This document shows, piece by piece, positions 26,789-34,189 of a stretch of DNA of 64,000 nucleotides. The notes below the pieces were generated by a model. The model made no database searches, was not told the origin of the DNA, and saw only the letters and a list, made by a program, of their open reading frames with translations. The position numbers and the translations under genes were made by a program. The stretch's first letter is position 1. Every line of letters starts with the position of its first letter. Location: assembly GCF_900239495.1 (NCBI RefSeq), contig NZ_OENE01000007.1, forward strand, positions 62,001 to 126,000, written 5' to 3'. Origin of the DNA: Tenacibaculum finnmarkense genomovar ulcerans (GTDB taxonomy: Bacteria; Bacteroidota; Bacteroidia; Flavobacteriales; Flavobacteriaceae).

Positions 26789-28081
26789 ATGAAATACGAC
26801 CCAATAGACAGTAGCTTATTTATAGAAAACCGCAAAAATTTTATGGCAAAAATGAAGCCAAATAGTATTGCTGTTTTTAATTCAAACGATGTATATCCAG
26901 TAAGTGCCGATAGTGCGCTTCCTTTTGAACAACATCGTGATATTTTCTTTTTAAGTGGTGTTGACCAAGAAGAAAGTGTTTTACTTTTATTTCCTAATTG
27001 CCCAAAAGAACATTTACGTGAAGTATTATTTTTACGTGAAACAAATGAACATATTGCTGTTTGGGAAGGTGCAAAATTAACCAAAGAAAAAGCCCTAGTA
27101 ACAAGCGGAATCAAAAGCGTTTATTGGTTACAAGATTTAGAAAAAGTACTTGCCGAAATGATGGCACTTGCCGAAAACGTGTATATAAACACCAACGAAC
27201 ATTACCGTGCATCGGTAGAAACAGAAACTCGTGAAGCGCGTTTTACAAAATGGTTATTAGCAAAATATCCTGCACATTCTATAGCTAAAAGTAATCCTAT
27301 TTTACAACATTTACGCTCTTTAAAAAATCCTATTGAATTAGCTTTAATTCAAAAAGCCTGCGATATTACCGAAAAAGGATTCAGACGTGTCTTAGATTTT
27401 ATCAAACCTGGGGTTTGGGAATATGAAATTGAAGCTGAATATATTCATGAATTTATCAGAAACCGTTCTAAAAGATTTGCCTACACACCAATTATAGCTT
27501 CAGGAAATAATGCGAACGTATTGCATTATATTGAAAATAATCAACAATGTAAAGCGGGCGATTTAATTTTGATGGATGTTGGTGCACAATATGCCAATTA
27601 CGCTTCCGATATGACTAGAACCGTGCCTGTTTCTGGTCGTTTTTCAGAGCGTCAAAAAGCAGTGTATAATGCGGTAAACCATGTAAAAGATGAAGCTACT
27701 AAATTATTAGTTCCTGGAACTATTTGGGCTGATTATCATAAAGAAGTGGGTAAAATAATGACTTCAGAATTGTTAGATTTAAAATTAATCGACAAGGCTG
27801 ATGTTCAAAATGAAGACCCAAACTGGCCTGCATATAAAAAATATTTTATGCACGGAACTTCGCACCACATGGGCTTAGATACCCACGATTACGGATTGTT
27901 ACATCAGCCAATGCAAGCAAATATGGTGTTTACCGTTGAGCCTGGAATTTATATTCCTGAAGAAGGTTTTGGTATTCGTTTAGAAGACGATGTGGTAATT
28001 CAACAAAATGGTGCGCCGTTTAATTTAATGCGTAACATTCCTATTGATGCTGATGAAATTGAAAGTATTATGAATAAATAA
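26789..28081 (+). CDS. pepP: Aminopeptidase P family protein (Xaa-Pro aminopeptidase)
   Basis: A 430-residue M24B metallopeptidase removing N-terminal residues that precede proline. It has the N-terminal creatinase-like domain (1-170) and a pita-bread catalytic domain. Visible metal ligands are Asp in LILMDVGAQYANYASDMTRT (two Asp), His in HGTSHHMGLDTHD, Glu in FTVEPGIYIP, and Glu in GIRLEDDVV. There is no signal peptide, so it acts in the cytosol. Length agrees with E. coli PepP (441). It is monocistronic. Confidence 0.94.
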   Translation: MKYDPIDSSLFIENRKNFMAKMKPNSIAVFNSNDVYPVSADSALPFEQHRDIFFLSGVDQEESVLLLFPNCPKEHLREVLFLRETNEHIAVWEGAKLTKEKALVTSGIKSVYWLQDLEKVLAEMMALAENVYINTNEHYRASVETETREARFTKWLLAKYPAHSIAKSNPILQHLRSLKNPIELALIQKACDITEKGFRRVLDFIKPGVWEYEIEAEYIHEFIRNRSKRFAYTPIIASGNNANVLHYIENNQQCKAGDLILMDVGAQYANYASDMTRTVPVSGRFSERQKAVYNAVNHVKDEATKLLVPGTIWADYHKEVGKIMTSELLDLKLIDKADVQNEDPNWPAYKKYFMHGTSHHMGLDTHDYGLLHQPMQANMVFTVEPGIYIPEEGFGIRLEDDVVIQQNGAPFNLMRNIPIDADEIESIMNK

Positions 28082-28148
28082 TAATTTTATTTAAAAGACT
28101 ATTCTGAAAATAAAGCTTAAAAATTAACAAGAAAATTGTACAAGAATT

Positions 28149-28176
28149 ACAAGGGGCTAAAACCCCTTGTTTTTTT
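28149..28176 (+). terminator. Intrinsic terminator of pepP
   Basis: CAAGGGG pairs with CCCCTTG around a six-base loop and runs into T7. Confidence 0.9.
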
Positions 28177-28222
28177 GCTTGAAAACTAAAAAAAATAAAA
28201 TTATTGCTAAAAATAAAATGTT

Positions 28223-28846
28223 ATGATTAAAAAAAATGTACTACTTATTTTACTATTTACCAGTTGCTTGTCTTTTTCACAATCTAACTGGAAAAAATTT
28301 AAAAAATTATCTTCTGCAAAAAAAATATGGATTATTTTTCATCCATTTAAAGCTAAAAAAGCACAACAGATTTCTAAAAAAGCGTATAGAGTTGCCGATT
28401 CTATTAAAAAATCGCCAGTATTAGATGGCGATGGTGCAGGCGGGCAAGTTGATGCCTTTCGTCATGCCTTTTGGATGGCTAGTTTGCGTCAAGAAATAGG
28501 AAAAAATGCCGCTCGTTCTTTAGGAAAAGCACACGAAAGAGAAAATTATCAAACTTATAAAAAACGAAAACTAGAAGACGGTGTTATTCCTGATAAAATA
28601 GCAACAACGATGGATTTATTTAACAATAATATTGGATTATCGCTTACTAAAAAAGGCGTTATAACACCTAAGAAAGCATTAATTTATAAAGTGATAAACG
28701 CGGTTAAAGCAGGGAGATTAAAAATTATTAAAAAAGATGCCAACGGAAATTTTTTAACCTGTAATAATACCCCTATTTCTGAAAAATCATTAAAAGGAAA
28801 GTGGGAAAATAATAAGTGTTTGGTAAATTCGAATCATATAAAATAG
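28223..28846 (+). CDS. Secreted DUF6973-like protein
   Basis: A 207-residue protein with a signal peptide (MIKKNVLLILLFTSCLSFSQ) ending at a SFSQS-type cleavage site; a C at residue 15 is within the hydrophobic part and not a good lipobox. The core around 68-140 has DAFRHAFWMASLRQEIG, AAHE-like KAHERENY, and a MDLFNNNIGLSL block, which I recall from DUF6973-type domains. The conserved His, Glu and Asn residues could form an active or metal site, but function is unknown. It has its own unit between terminators. Confidence 0.65.
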   Translation: MIKKNVLLILLFTSCLSFSQSNWKKFKKLSSAKKIWIIFHPFKAKKAQQISKKAYRVADSIKKSPVLDGDGAGGQVDAFRHAFWMASLRQEIGKNAARSLGKAHERENYQTYKKRKLEDGVIPDKIATTMDLFNNNIGLSLTKKGVITPKKALIYKVINAVKAGRLKIIKKDANGNFLTCNNTPISEKSLKGKWENNKCLVNSNHIK

Positions 28847-28918
28847 GGTTTAAAAACAAGTAACACAAACAATATAATTTGTTAACATATACTTACGTTT
28901 TAAGGCTAAAAACAGTTT

Positions 28919-28926
28919 TATATTTG
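28919..28926 (+). promoter_or_regulatory. -7 promoter element with no gene behind it
   Basis: TATATTTG matches TAnnTTTG but is followed within 50 bases by a terminator and no reading frame. It would transcribe a short RNA. Confidence 0.35.
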
Positions 28927-28931
28927 CAGTG

Positions 28932-29004
28932 TTGTTGTTTTTAAAACATATCCCCCCGTGTGTTAAATACTGAACTCGTAGACTTGTGTGTTGCGAGTTT
29001 TTTT
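28932..29004 (+). ncRNA. Candidate small RNA ending in a terminator hairpin
   Basis: Between the DUF6973-like gene and glnS, a -7 element at 28919 is followed about 70 bases later by the stem AACTCG / CGAGTT (28973-28978 with 28994-28999) and T7. The interval has a C6 run (28952-28957), rare in this A/T-rich sequence, and no start codon with a usable frame. The alternative is that the hairpin is only a distant terminator of the upstream gene. Confidence 0.3.
28973..29004 (+). terminator. Intrinsic terminator upstream of glnS
   Basis: AACTCG and CGAGTT pair across a 15-base loop and lead into seven T residues. Confidence 0.6.
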
Positions 29005-29160
29005 CATGCCTTTTTTATAAAGTGAACTGTTAAACGAGCTGTTTTAAAAGTGATTTTTACAGGTGGATAAAAATATTTAAATTAAATGATAGGCTTTTTT
29101 TTTATATAGAAATCCCTTCCACAATTTTTGCGTAATTTTGTACTTCAATTTCAACAGAAG

Positions 29161-30852
29161 ATGTCAGAAGAAAAGAAATCACTTAATTTTTTAGAACAAA
29201 TTATTGAAGAGGATTTGGCAAACGGAATGCCAAAAGAAAACTTACGTTTTCGTTTTCCTCCAGAACCTAATGGATATTTACATATCGGACATACAAAGGC
29301 TATCGGAATTAGTTTCGGTTTAGGGCAAAAATACAATGCTCCTGTAAACTTGCGTTTTGACGATACAAACCCTGCTAAAGAAGAGCAAGAATATGTAGAT
29401 GCTATTAAAAAAGATGTTACTTGGTTAGGGTATCAATGGGAAAACGAATTATATTCATCTGATTATTTTCAACAATTATACGACTGGGCTGTTTTATTGA
29501 TAAAAGACGGAAAAGCGTATGTTGATAGTCAATCTTCTGAAGAAATGCGTACTCAAAAAGGAACGCCAACTCAAGTAGGAACGAATAGTCCTTATAGAAG
29601 TAGAACTGCAGATGAAAATTTAGATTTATTCAGCAGAATGAAAGCTGGTGAGTTTGAAGAAGGAACACATGTTTTACGTGCAAAAATTGATATGGAATCG
29701 CCAAATATGTTATTGCGTGATCCGTTAATGTATCGTATTTTAAAGAAAGCACATCACCGTACAGGTAATGATTGGGTTATTTATCCAATGTACGATTGGA
29801 CACACGGAGAAAGTGATTATTTAGAGCAAATATCGCACTCATTATGTTCTTTAGAATTTAAACCTCATAGAGAATTATATAACTGGTTTCGTGACAATGT
29901 GTATGAATACAGTAAATCAGAATTTCCAAATGCACCAAAACAACGTGAGTTTTCTCGTTTAAACTTAAGCTACACTATTATGAGTAAGCGTAAGTTATTA
30001 ACATTGGTAGAAAATGGCATCGTAAACGGATGGGATGACCCAAGAATGCCAACAATTTCTGGATTAAGAAGACGTGGATATACACCTGCTTCAATCCGTA
30101 ATTTTATTGAAACTGTGGGAGTTTCTAAAAGAGAAAATGTCATTGATGTTTCTTTATTAGAGTTTAAAATTCGTGAAGATTTAAATAAAACTGCCAATAG
30201 AGTTATGGGAGTTTTAGATCCTGTAAAAGTAATTATTGATAATTATCCTGAAGATAGAGAAGAAATTCTTATTGCAGAAAATAATCCTGAGGATGAAAAT
30301 TCTGGTACAAGAATAGTTCCTTTTTCAAGGGAAATTTACATCGAAAGAGAAGATTTTAGAGAAGAAGCTAATAAAAAATTCTTCCGATTAAAATTAGGAA
30401 AAGAAGTTCGTTTAAAAAATGCTTATTTTATAACTGCAACAAGTTGTGAAAAAGATGAAAATGGCAAAATTACCGTAATTCACTGTACCTATGACCCATT
30501 AACAAAATCGGGTAGTAATACTGAAGAAAGTAAGCGTAAAGTAAAAGGTACTTTACATTGGGTTTCTGTAAAACACGCCGTAAAAGCTGAGGTTAGAGTG
30601 TACGATAGATTATTTTCTGATGAAGCTCCAGATGCTCATAAAGACAAAGATTTTATGGAATTTGTAAATCCTAATTCATTAGAAAAAATTACTGCTTTTG
30701 TAGAACCAAGTTTACAAACTGCTAAAATTGGAGAGCAATTTCAATTTCAACGTTTAGGATATTTTAATGTTGATGATGATTCAACTTCAGAGAATTTAGT
30801 ATTCAATAAAACAGTTGGATTAAGAGATAATTGGGCAAAAGCTAATAAATAA
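29161..30852 (+). CDS. glnS: Glutaminyl-tRNA synthetase
   Basis: Class I synthetase charging tRNA-Gln. I start at the ATG at 29161 (MSEEKKSLNF); an in-frame ATG 33 bases upstream would overlap a TAATTTTG -7 element at 29133-29140, so the shorter start is better. The 563-residue product has the HIGH motif in PNGYLHIGHTKA, the KMSKS-like IMSKRKLL, the GlnRS segment IYPMYDWTHGESDYLEQISHS, and a C-terminal anticodon-binding beta-barrel. Length matches E. coli GlnS (554). Having GlnS means Gln-tRNA can be made directly, without the transamidation route. Confidence 0.96.
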   Translation: MSEEKKSLNFLEQIIEEDLANGMPKENLRFRFPPEPNGYLHIGHTKAIGISFGLGQKYNAPVNLRFDDTNPAKEEQEYVDAIKKDVTWLGYQWENELYSSDYFQQLYDWAVLLIKDGKAYVDSQSSEEMRTQKGTPTQVGTNSPYRSRTADENLDLFSRMKAGEFEEGTHVLRAKIDMESPNMLLRDPLMYRILKKAHHRTGNDWVIYPMYDWTHGESDYLEQISHSLCSLEFKPHRELYNWFRDNVYEYSKSEFPNAPKQREFSRLNLSYTIMSKRKLLTLVENGIVNGWDDPRMPTISGLRRRGYTPASIRNFIETVGVSKRENVIDVSLLEFKIREDLNKTANRVMGVLDPVKVIIDNYPEDREEILIAENNPEDENSGTRIVPFSREIYIEREDFREEANKKFFRLKLGKEVRLKNAYFITATSCEKDENGKITVIHCTYDPLTKSGSNTEESKRKVKGTLHWVSVKHAVKAEVRVYDRLFSDEAPDAHKDKDFMEFVNPNSLEKITAFVEPSLQTAKIGEQFQFQRLGYFNVDDDSTSENLVFNKTVGLRDNWAKANK

Positions 30853-30907
30853 AATGTTTTAAAATAGTATTGTTTTTATGTGAATAAAAGCTTAAAATCA
30901 ATTTTAT

Positions 30908-30943
30908 AAAAGTCACTATTTTTACATGAAAATAGTGGCTTTT
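30908..30943 (+). terminator. Intrinsic terminator of glnS
   Basis: AAAAGTCACTATTTT pairs with AAAATAGTGGCTTTT (one G-T) around a six-base loop. Confidence 0.75.
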
Positions 30944-30983
30944 GTGTTTTATAAATTTATGATTCATAATGTTTTATCTTGTT

Positions 30984-31015
30984 TTTGATAAGAAAATAAT
31001 ATTTGCCTATATTTG
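30984..31015 (+). promoter_or_regulatory. Promoter of small secreted protein gene
   Basis: TTTG at 30984-30987, a 20-base spacer and TATATTTG at 31008-31015 form a near-ideal Bacteroidota promoter, placing the start of transcription about 12 bases before the ATG at 31032. Confidence 0.7.
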
Positions 31016-31031
31016 TTTAAATTAAATTAAA

Positions 31032-31598
31032 ATGAAAAAAATTATATACCTGTTTTTATTAACTGTATCGTTTACTGCTTTTGCACAAATGCAAGAAAAA
31101 AAAGAAAAAATTGCACCAGCTAAAAATGAATTTAAAATAGATGCTTTCGATTTGGCTTTTATGAGAGCACTTGACGTTAGTTATGAGCGTGTAGATAATC
31201 AAAACATGGGGTATGGAGTTTCTTTGTTATTAAATTTTCAAGATGATGATCTTTATAATGAAAAATTTGCCGTAACACCTTTTTTTAGAATGTATTTTTT
31301 TAATAAACAGGATTATGGAGCAAGAGGTTTTTTTGCAGAAGTGTATGCAAAGTTTGCTTCAGGAGAAAATCCAGAAGATTATTATGAGCCTGTTTATGAT
31401 AATTACTCATCACCAAACCAAGAATATTATCATGATTTTTTTGATGTCTCTTTTGGAATGGGATTGGGTTGGAAATGGGTAAATAAAAATGGTTTTAGTG
31501 TAGAAGCTTCTTTAGGAGGAGGAAGATACTTGGGGTTTGACAATCATTCGCCTGAATTTTCTGGTAGAGGAGGCGTTTCATTCGGATACCGTTTTTAA
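31032..31598 (+). CDS. Hypothetical secreted outer-membrane beta-barrel-like protein
   Basis: A 188-residue protein I do not recognise by name. A signal peptide (MKKIIYLFLLTVSFTAFAQ) ends at an AFAQM site. The mature part has alternating hydrophobic strands separated by Gly- and Asp-rich turns (YGVSLLLNF, FAVTPFFRMYFF, FAEVYAKFAS, VSFGMGLGWKWV, FSVEASLGGGRY) and ends in FGYRF, the aromatic C-terminus typical of outer-membrane barrels. An eight-stranded porin-like barrel is plausible. A strong promoter precedes it and a terminator follows. Confidence 0.65.
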   Translation: MKKIIYLFLLTVSFTAFAQMQEKKEKIAPAKNEFKIDAFDLAFMRALDVSYERVDNQNMGYGVSLLLNFQDDDLYNEKFAVTPFFRMYFFNKQDYGARGFFAEVYAKFASGENPEDYYEPVYDNYSSPNQEYYHDFFDVSFGMGLGWKWVNKNGFSVEASLGGGRYLGFDNHSPEFSGRGGVSFGYRF

Positions 31599-31643
31599 TT
31601 TGATAAACTATTATTTTTAGTTCTTAAACCAAATAAAATTTAA

Positions 31644-31686
31644 AAACACCTATGATTGACTTGTGGTTAATTATAGGTGTTTTTTT
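31644..31686 (+). terminator. Intrinsic terminator after barrel-like protein gene
   Basis: AAACACCTAT pairs with ATAGGTGTTT, extended by ATT/AAT with one mismatch, and is followed by a run of seven T residues. Confidence 0.75.
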
Positions 31687-31848
31687 ATGCTAAAAATCCA
31701 TTTTCCATTTTCGATAGAATATGTATCTTTACTGATTAAGAAAAGTTAGAAACTTAAAAAATTATCTGACTGAAAATCAATAATAAAAAAGTGTTTTTTG
31801 ATACTGAGTATTTCAGATTTAAAAAATACTTATAAACTATATAATTTT

Positions 31849-33714
31849 ATGAGTTGTAACAGTTGTTCAACTAGCAAAGATGGGGTTCCAGGTGGTTGTA
31901 AAAGTAATGGAAATTGCGCCAGTGGTACCTGTGGAAGTGGTAATAAACTTGCCGTTTTTGACTGGTTATCGAATATGACTTTACCTACCGGTGAAGCTCC
32001 TTTTAATATTTTTGAAGTTCGATTTAAAAACGGACGTAAACATTTTTTTAAAAACACCGAAAAATTAACCCTTTCTATGGGTGATGTTGTTGCCGTTGAA
32101 GGATCATCGGGGCATGATATTGGTATTGTAGCGTTGGCAGGAGAACTTGTAAAAGTTCAAATGAAAAAACGAAAAGTTAGTCAAGAGAGTGAAGAGGTAA
32201 GAAAAATATATAGAAAAGCATCACAAAAAGATATTGATATTTGGCAAACAGCCAGAGATAGAGAGCAAGAAACGCAACGAAAAGGACGGGAAATTATTAG
32301 TCGCTTAGCACTAAAAATGAAACTTTCTGATGTAGAATATCAAGGAGACGGTACCAAAGCAACGTTTTATTATACTGCCGATGAACGAGTAGATTTCCGT
32401 CAGTTAATTAGAGATTTAGCAGGTACTTTTTCTATCCGTGTAGAAATGAAACAAGTGGGTATGCGTCAAGAAGCAGCTCGTTTAGGAGGTGTTGGTTCTT
32501 GTGGTAGAGAATTATGTTGTTCTACTTGGTTAACCGATTTTAGAAAGGTAAATACCGCAGCGGCAAGGTATCAGCAATTGTCATTAAACCCGTTAAAATT
32601 AGCTGGGCAATGTGGTAAATTAAAGTGTTGTTTAAACTTTGAATTAGATACTTATTTAGACGCTTTACAAAGTTTTCCTAAGCAAGATAAAATACTAAAA
32701 ACCGAAAAAGGGGATGCTGTTTTTGTAAAAATGGATATCTTCAAAAAAATAGTTTGGTACACGTATAAAGAAGAAAGTTTTAAGTGGTTTAGATTGTCAT
32801 TAGAACAGGTTCATGAAATTATTGCATTGAATGAAAATAATGAACTCGCTTTACCGTTAGATGAGTATGAGTTAGAAATTACTGTACAGCCAATTGTTGA
32901 TTTTGAAAATGTAGTTGGGCAAGATAGTTTAACTCGTTTTGACGCTCCTAAGAAATCACGAAATAATGCTAGGGTAAAATCAAGAAAACCAGTGGTAAAA
33001 AAAGAAGGGAGTTTAACGGCTAAAACACCACCAAATAAACGCCCTCAAAGAACTCCAAGAGCTGCTGCTAATAAAAGAGAAGGTAATTTACCTGTTAAAA
33101 ATAAGCAAGCAGAAGGACCACCAAATAAACGCCCTCAAAGAACTCCAAGAGCTGCTGCTAATAAAAGAGAAGGTAATTTACCTGTTAAAAATCAGCAAAC
33201 AGAAGGACAGCCAAAAAGACGCCCTCAAAGAAGACCTGTAAATAAAAGAGAAGGTGATTTATCTGCGGAAAATCAGCAAACAGAGGGACAGCCAAAAAGA
33301 CGCCCTCAAAGAAGACCTGTAAATAAAAGAGAAGGTGATTTATCTGCGGAAAATCAGCAAACAGAAGGACAGCCAAAAAGACGCCCTCAAAGAAGACCTG
33401 TAAATAAAAGAGAAGGTGATTTATCTGCGGAAAACCAGCAAACAGAAGGACAACCAAAAAGACGCCCTCAAAGAAGACCTGTAAATAAAAGAGAAGGTGA
33501 TTTGTCTGCGGAAAATCAGCAAACAGAAGGACAACCAAAAAGGCGTCCTCAAAGAAGACCAGCAAATAAAAGAGTGGTAAAAAAGAATATTGTTGAAAAA
33601 AAGAAGGAAGCTAACAAACCAATAGCAAAAGAAACACCTAAGGCAAGCAAGCCTAAAAAATCAACAGTGCCGACTGAAAATAAAAAGAACGATATAAAAA
33701 ATGAAAAACAATAG
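31849..33714 (+). CDS. ricT: PSP1 domain protein (RicT-like) with long basic repeat tail
   Basis: Cytosolic protein starting at 31849 (MSCNSCSTSKDGVPGGC); the frame opens 17 codons earlier without supporting features. The PSP1/RicT domain (about 50-330) is marked by GGVGSCGRELCCSTWL and CGKLKCCLNFELDTY, cysteines that bind iron-sulfur clusters in the Bacillus Ric complex. A second Cys-rich cluster sits at the N-terminus. Residues about 370-621 are a basic, Pro/Arg/Lys-rich tail made of tandem repeats, far beyond the roughly 270 residues of Bacillus RicT, and may bind nucleic acid. The 3' end overlaps gldH by 14 bases. Family is secure; function in Bacteroidota is not known. Confidence 0.85.
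   Translation: MSCNSCSTSKDGVPGGCKSNGNCASGTCGSGNKLAVFDWLSNMTLPTGEAPFNIFEVRFKNGRKHFFKNTEKLTLSMGDVVAVEGSSGHDIGIVALAGELVKVQMKKRKVSQESEEVRKIYRKASQKDIDIWQTARDREQETQRKGREIISRLALKMKLSDVEYQGDGTKATFYYTADERVDFRQLIRDLAGTFSIRVEMKQVGMRQEAARLGGVGSCGRELCCSTWLTDFRKVNTAAARYQQLSLNPLKLAGQCGKLKCCLNFELDTYLDALQSFPKQDKILKTEKGDAVFVKMDIFKKIVWYTYKEESFKWFRLSLEQVHEIIALNENNELALPLDEYELEITVQPIVDFENVVGQDSLTRFDAPKKSRNNARVKSRKPVVKKEGSLTAKTPPNKRPQRTPRAAANKREGNLPVKNKQAEGPPNKRPQRTPRAAANKREGNLPVKNQQTEGQPKRRPQRRPVNKREGDLSAENQQTEGQPKRRPQRRPVNKREGDLSAENQQTEGQPKRRPQRRPVNKREGDLSAENQQTEGQPKRRPQRRPVNKREGDLSAENQQTEGQPKRRPQRRPANKRVVKKNIVEKKKEANKPIAKETPKASKPKKSTVPTENKKNDIKNEKQ
33028..33573 (+). repeat. Tandem coding repeats (90-bp and 81-bp units) in the PSP1 gene
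   Basis: Two copies of a 90-base unit (starting 33028 and 33118; peptide PPNKRPQRTPRAAANKREG...) run into five copies of an 81-base unit starting at 33190, the last partial (peptide NQQTEGQPKRRPQRRPVNKR...). Copies are almost identical at the DNA level, so expansion is recent and copy number probably varies between strains. The units keep the reading frame (30 and 27 codons). Confidence 0.95.
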
Positions 33715-34189
33715 CCTAGTTATCTTTTTTTTAGCTGTTTTTGCAATCATATCTTGTGATTCAAAAAGTGTTTATGATACCTATAGTACGTTATCTGAGG
33801 GTTCGTGGAATAAAAACAATGCAGTTGTGTTTACTTTTGATGTAAAAGATTCAATACACAAAAAAAACTTGTTTATAAACCTTAGAAATAATGAAGACTA
33901 TGCGTACAGTAATTTGTTTTTAATAACACAATTACGCTTTGCTGACGGGCAGGTGCTGGTTGATACTTTAGAGTATGACATGACAGATACTAGCGGGAAA
34001 TTTTTAGGAAAAGGCTTTTCAGGAGTTAAAGAAAATAAATTATTTTATAAAGAAAATATAACGTTTCCCACTACAGGAACACATACTTTTAAAGTTACAC
34101 AAGCTATGAGGAAAAATGGTAAAATAGAAGGTATTAAAGAGCTTAAAGGAATTACACAAGTAGGATTTAGAATTGAAAAAACACAATAA
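33701..34189 (+). CDS. gldH: Gliding motility lipoprotein GldH
   Basis: A 162-residue lipoprotein (FAIISC, Cys19) that I recognise as GldH, needed for gliding in Flavobacterium johnsoniae. Its fold is a beta-sandwich-like sequence with NLFINLRNNEDYAYSNLFL and TFPTTGTHTFKVTQAMR blocks. It overlaps the PSP1 gene by 14 bases, and its TAATG overlaps the start of the penicillin-binding protein gene, so the three are translated as a coupled unit. Its presence implies gliding motility machinery elsewhere in the genome. Confidence 0.88.
   Translation: MKNNSLVIFFLAVFAIISCDSKSVYDTYSTLSEGSWNKNNAVVFTFDVKDSIHKKNLFINLRNNEDYAYSNLFLITQLRFADGQVLVDTLEYDMTDTSGKFLGKGFSGVKENKLFYKENITFPTTGTHTFKVTQAMRKNGKIEGIKELKGITQVGFRIEKTQ

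Noticed and set aside
4143-31686. Ordinary stem-loops as novel RNAs
   Set aside because: Most short hairpins followed by T runs lie just past gene ends and are adequately explained as intrinsic terminators.
33185-33565. Minus-strand reading frame of 126 codons made of repeats
   Set aside because: It is the complement of the 81-base tandem repeats in the PSP1 gene; a repeat whose length is a multiple of three keeps shadow frames open. No promoter or start context.
33028-33573. Direct repeats that might suggest a CRISPR array
   Set aside because: Units are contiguous with no variable spacers and lie in frame within a coding sequence.
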